Source: Eudorina sp. 2006-703-Eu-15
Taxonomy: Eukaryota; Chlorophyta; Chlorophyceae; Chlamydomonadales; Volvocaceae
DNA length: 64,000 bases
Direction: 5' to 3'
NCBI GenBank assembly: GCA_003117195.1
Contig: BDSI01000205.1
Coordinates: 1 to 64,000 of the forward strand
Shown here: in pieces, positions 63,187 to 64,000 of the stretch
Layout of the letters: every line of letters begins with the position of its first letter
How positions within the stretch are numbered: the first letter of the stretch is position 1
Notes under the pieces: generated by a model
Told to the model about the DNA's origin: nothing
Seen by the model: only the letters and a program-made list of their open reading frames with translations
Databases searched by the model: none
Made by a program: the position numbers and the translations under genes

Positions 63187-63257
63187 TGTTGTATCCACGT
63201 ACTTAGGTGGTAGTAAGAACTACCGATTGTTGAGTCGCAGTGTGCTTAAATGCACCA
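63187..63257 (-). repeat. 5' LTR of chromovirus (71 bp)
   Basis: Minus strand TGGTGCATTT...GGATACAACA, TG/CA ends. Same sequence as 56717-56787. Very short for a gypsy element. Confidence 0.8.
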
Positions 63258-64000
63258 CGTCTGTAATTTTGGAGGCCGTGTATACTCAGTGTCACGACTG
63301 TGTATCACACGGCCGTGTATGCAAAAATACCCGGATAGGCTATTATCCGAGGGTGTAGACACGGTCGAATATATCCGGTGCGTGTTGACACTAGGATATA
63401 TCCCATCGTGTCAACATGGCATGGATATACACTGGCCGTGTTAACATGGCATGGATATACACTGGCCGTGTTAACATGGCCCGGATATACACTAGATGTG
63501 TTAACATGGCCCGGCTATACACCTCGTGTAAACCTGGTGGCCATGTACACGCAGTTTGCCGTGTGCAAACCGTAGGCAGGGGGGCAAGAGTATCCAATGG
63601 TGTGTGTTGTTACAGAGTAGCTATCTAGCTTGCGCTCCAGTGTACTGCTACCGCCTTCATGCCCTCCTCGCTCCAAATGGCAAGTAAGCCGCACCCTCAT
63701 GTCCATGCACACAAGCCAAATGTGTCCGCCCACCTCCACAGAGCAAGGCTAAACACAGTGTCATTACGACACAGATACACAACGCGTTGGCACTTGGCAG
63801 CTAGCCATGCCGCAGCTGTAGACCCAGACAGGGCCCAAGCACGCACGGTACTTGATTGAACAAAACACTCATACCCAGCAACTCCAAGTCAAGTAAGTCA
63901 AGGAGACCAATCAGGCGCGAGACACAGCACGCCCGGTTAGCCCGGTCGGCGGTACCAAGGGTTCAACAAATCCTATAGTTACCAATTAGTGGTGGATTTC
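63258..64000. other. Intergenic, minisatellite only
   Basis: No supported gene up to the window edge. Confidence 0.5.
63391..63540. repeat. 30-bp minisatellite (atggatatacactggccgtgttaacatggc)n
   Basis: About five units, the middle two perfect, the outer ones diverged. Adjacent DNA to the left repeats the words cggccgtgta and ggatat in looser form. Confidence 0.85.

Larger units (their letters stand above)
56717..63257 (-). mobile_element. Chromodomain Ty3/gypsy retrotransposon with 71-bp LTRs
   Basis: Minus-strand order: 5' LTR (63257-63187), primer site (63184-63171), gag (62790), pol with protease, reverse transcriptase, RNase H, integrase and chromodomain (to 57102), 3' LTR (56787-56717). 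The LTRs read identically here. The flanks (ACCAC left, CGTCT right) show no target duplication, and no obvious polypurine tract precedes the 3' LTR. The integrase-chromodomain fusion marks it as a chromovirus. Only one frame break is seen in pol, so the copy is fairly young. Confidence 0.9.

Overview
The window is nuclear DNA of a eukaryote, most likely a volvocine (chlorophycean) green alga. The reasons are a secreted protein with long Pro-Pro-Ser-Pro tracts of the algal cell-wall type, intron-rich genes with GTAAG donors, long TG and AT microsatellites, GC-rich reading frames in less GC-rich flanks, and chromodomain Ty3/gypsy and APE-type LINE retrotransposons. I see no tRNA, rRNA, CRISPR array or bacterial operon.

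Layout: (1) 1-4016, a partial decayed Ty3/gypsy-like element on the minus strand with a 538-bp LTR. (2) 5360-6972, three in-phase exons of an aldo/keto reductase on the plus strand whose remaining exons are absent. (3) 8351-8642, a terminal-repeat retrotransposon in miniature (TRIM). (4) 9313-21849 and 28699-37088, two tandem paralogous minus-strand genes (called B and A here). (5) 38523-38829, a second TRIM-like element. (6) 39849 to about 46510, a decayed LINE on the minus strand. (7) 48311-54023, a plus-strand gene for a secreted Pro-rich, Gly-rich, lectin-tailed protein (gene C). (8) 56717-63257, a chromodomain gypsy element on the minus strand with 71-bp LTRs. Two hAT-like MITEs with exact 8-bp target duplications (26598-27093, 34421-34929) and a decayed relative (48826-49224) are interspersed.

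The centrepiece is the A/B gene pair. Each begins with a signal-peptide exon and continues with exons that each encode one complete domain of about 153-157 residues. That domain looks like a galactose-binding-type beta-sandwich (core motifs AKWIW, ADDIADVYLNG, LSIRVRNTGG). Every intron I could place is phase 1, so any module exon can be duplicated, lost or moved without changing frame. Modules fall into four classes in a fixed order (signal, III, II, I, terminal). Gene B has expanded class I to eight near-identical 471-bp exons, three of them by a 3.3-kb segmental duplication. Gene A carries a fresh 1318-bp tandem duplication of class II. Reassembled from the splice signals, B encodes 1745 residues in frame. 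A would encode about 809 residues, but one module has a 1-nt length change in a G8 run. A 1649-bp uninterrupted (TG)n tract fills most of A's first intron. Diverged direct repeats lie on both sides of both genes.

Gene C also uses only phase-1 introns and ends in a ricin-B-like beta-trefoil. The three host genes therefore look like secreted, carbohydrate-binding or extracellular-matrix proteins in a locus being reshaped by exon duplication and small mobile elements. Functions are inferred from motifs only; no database search was possible.
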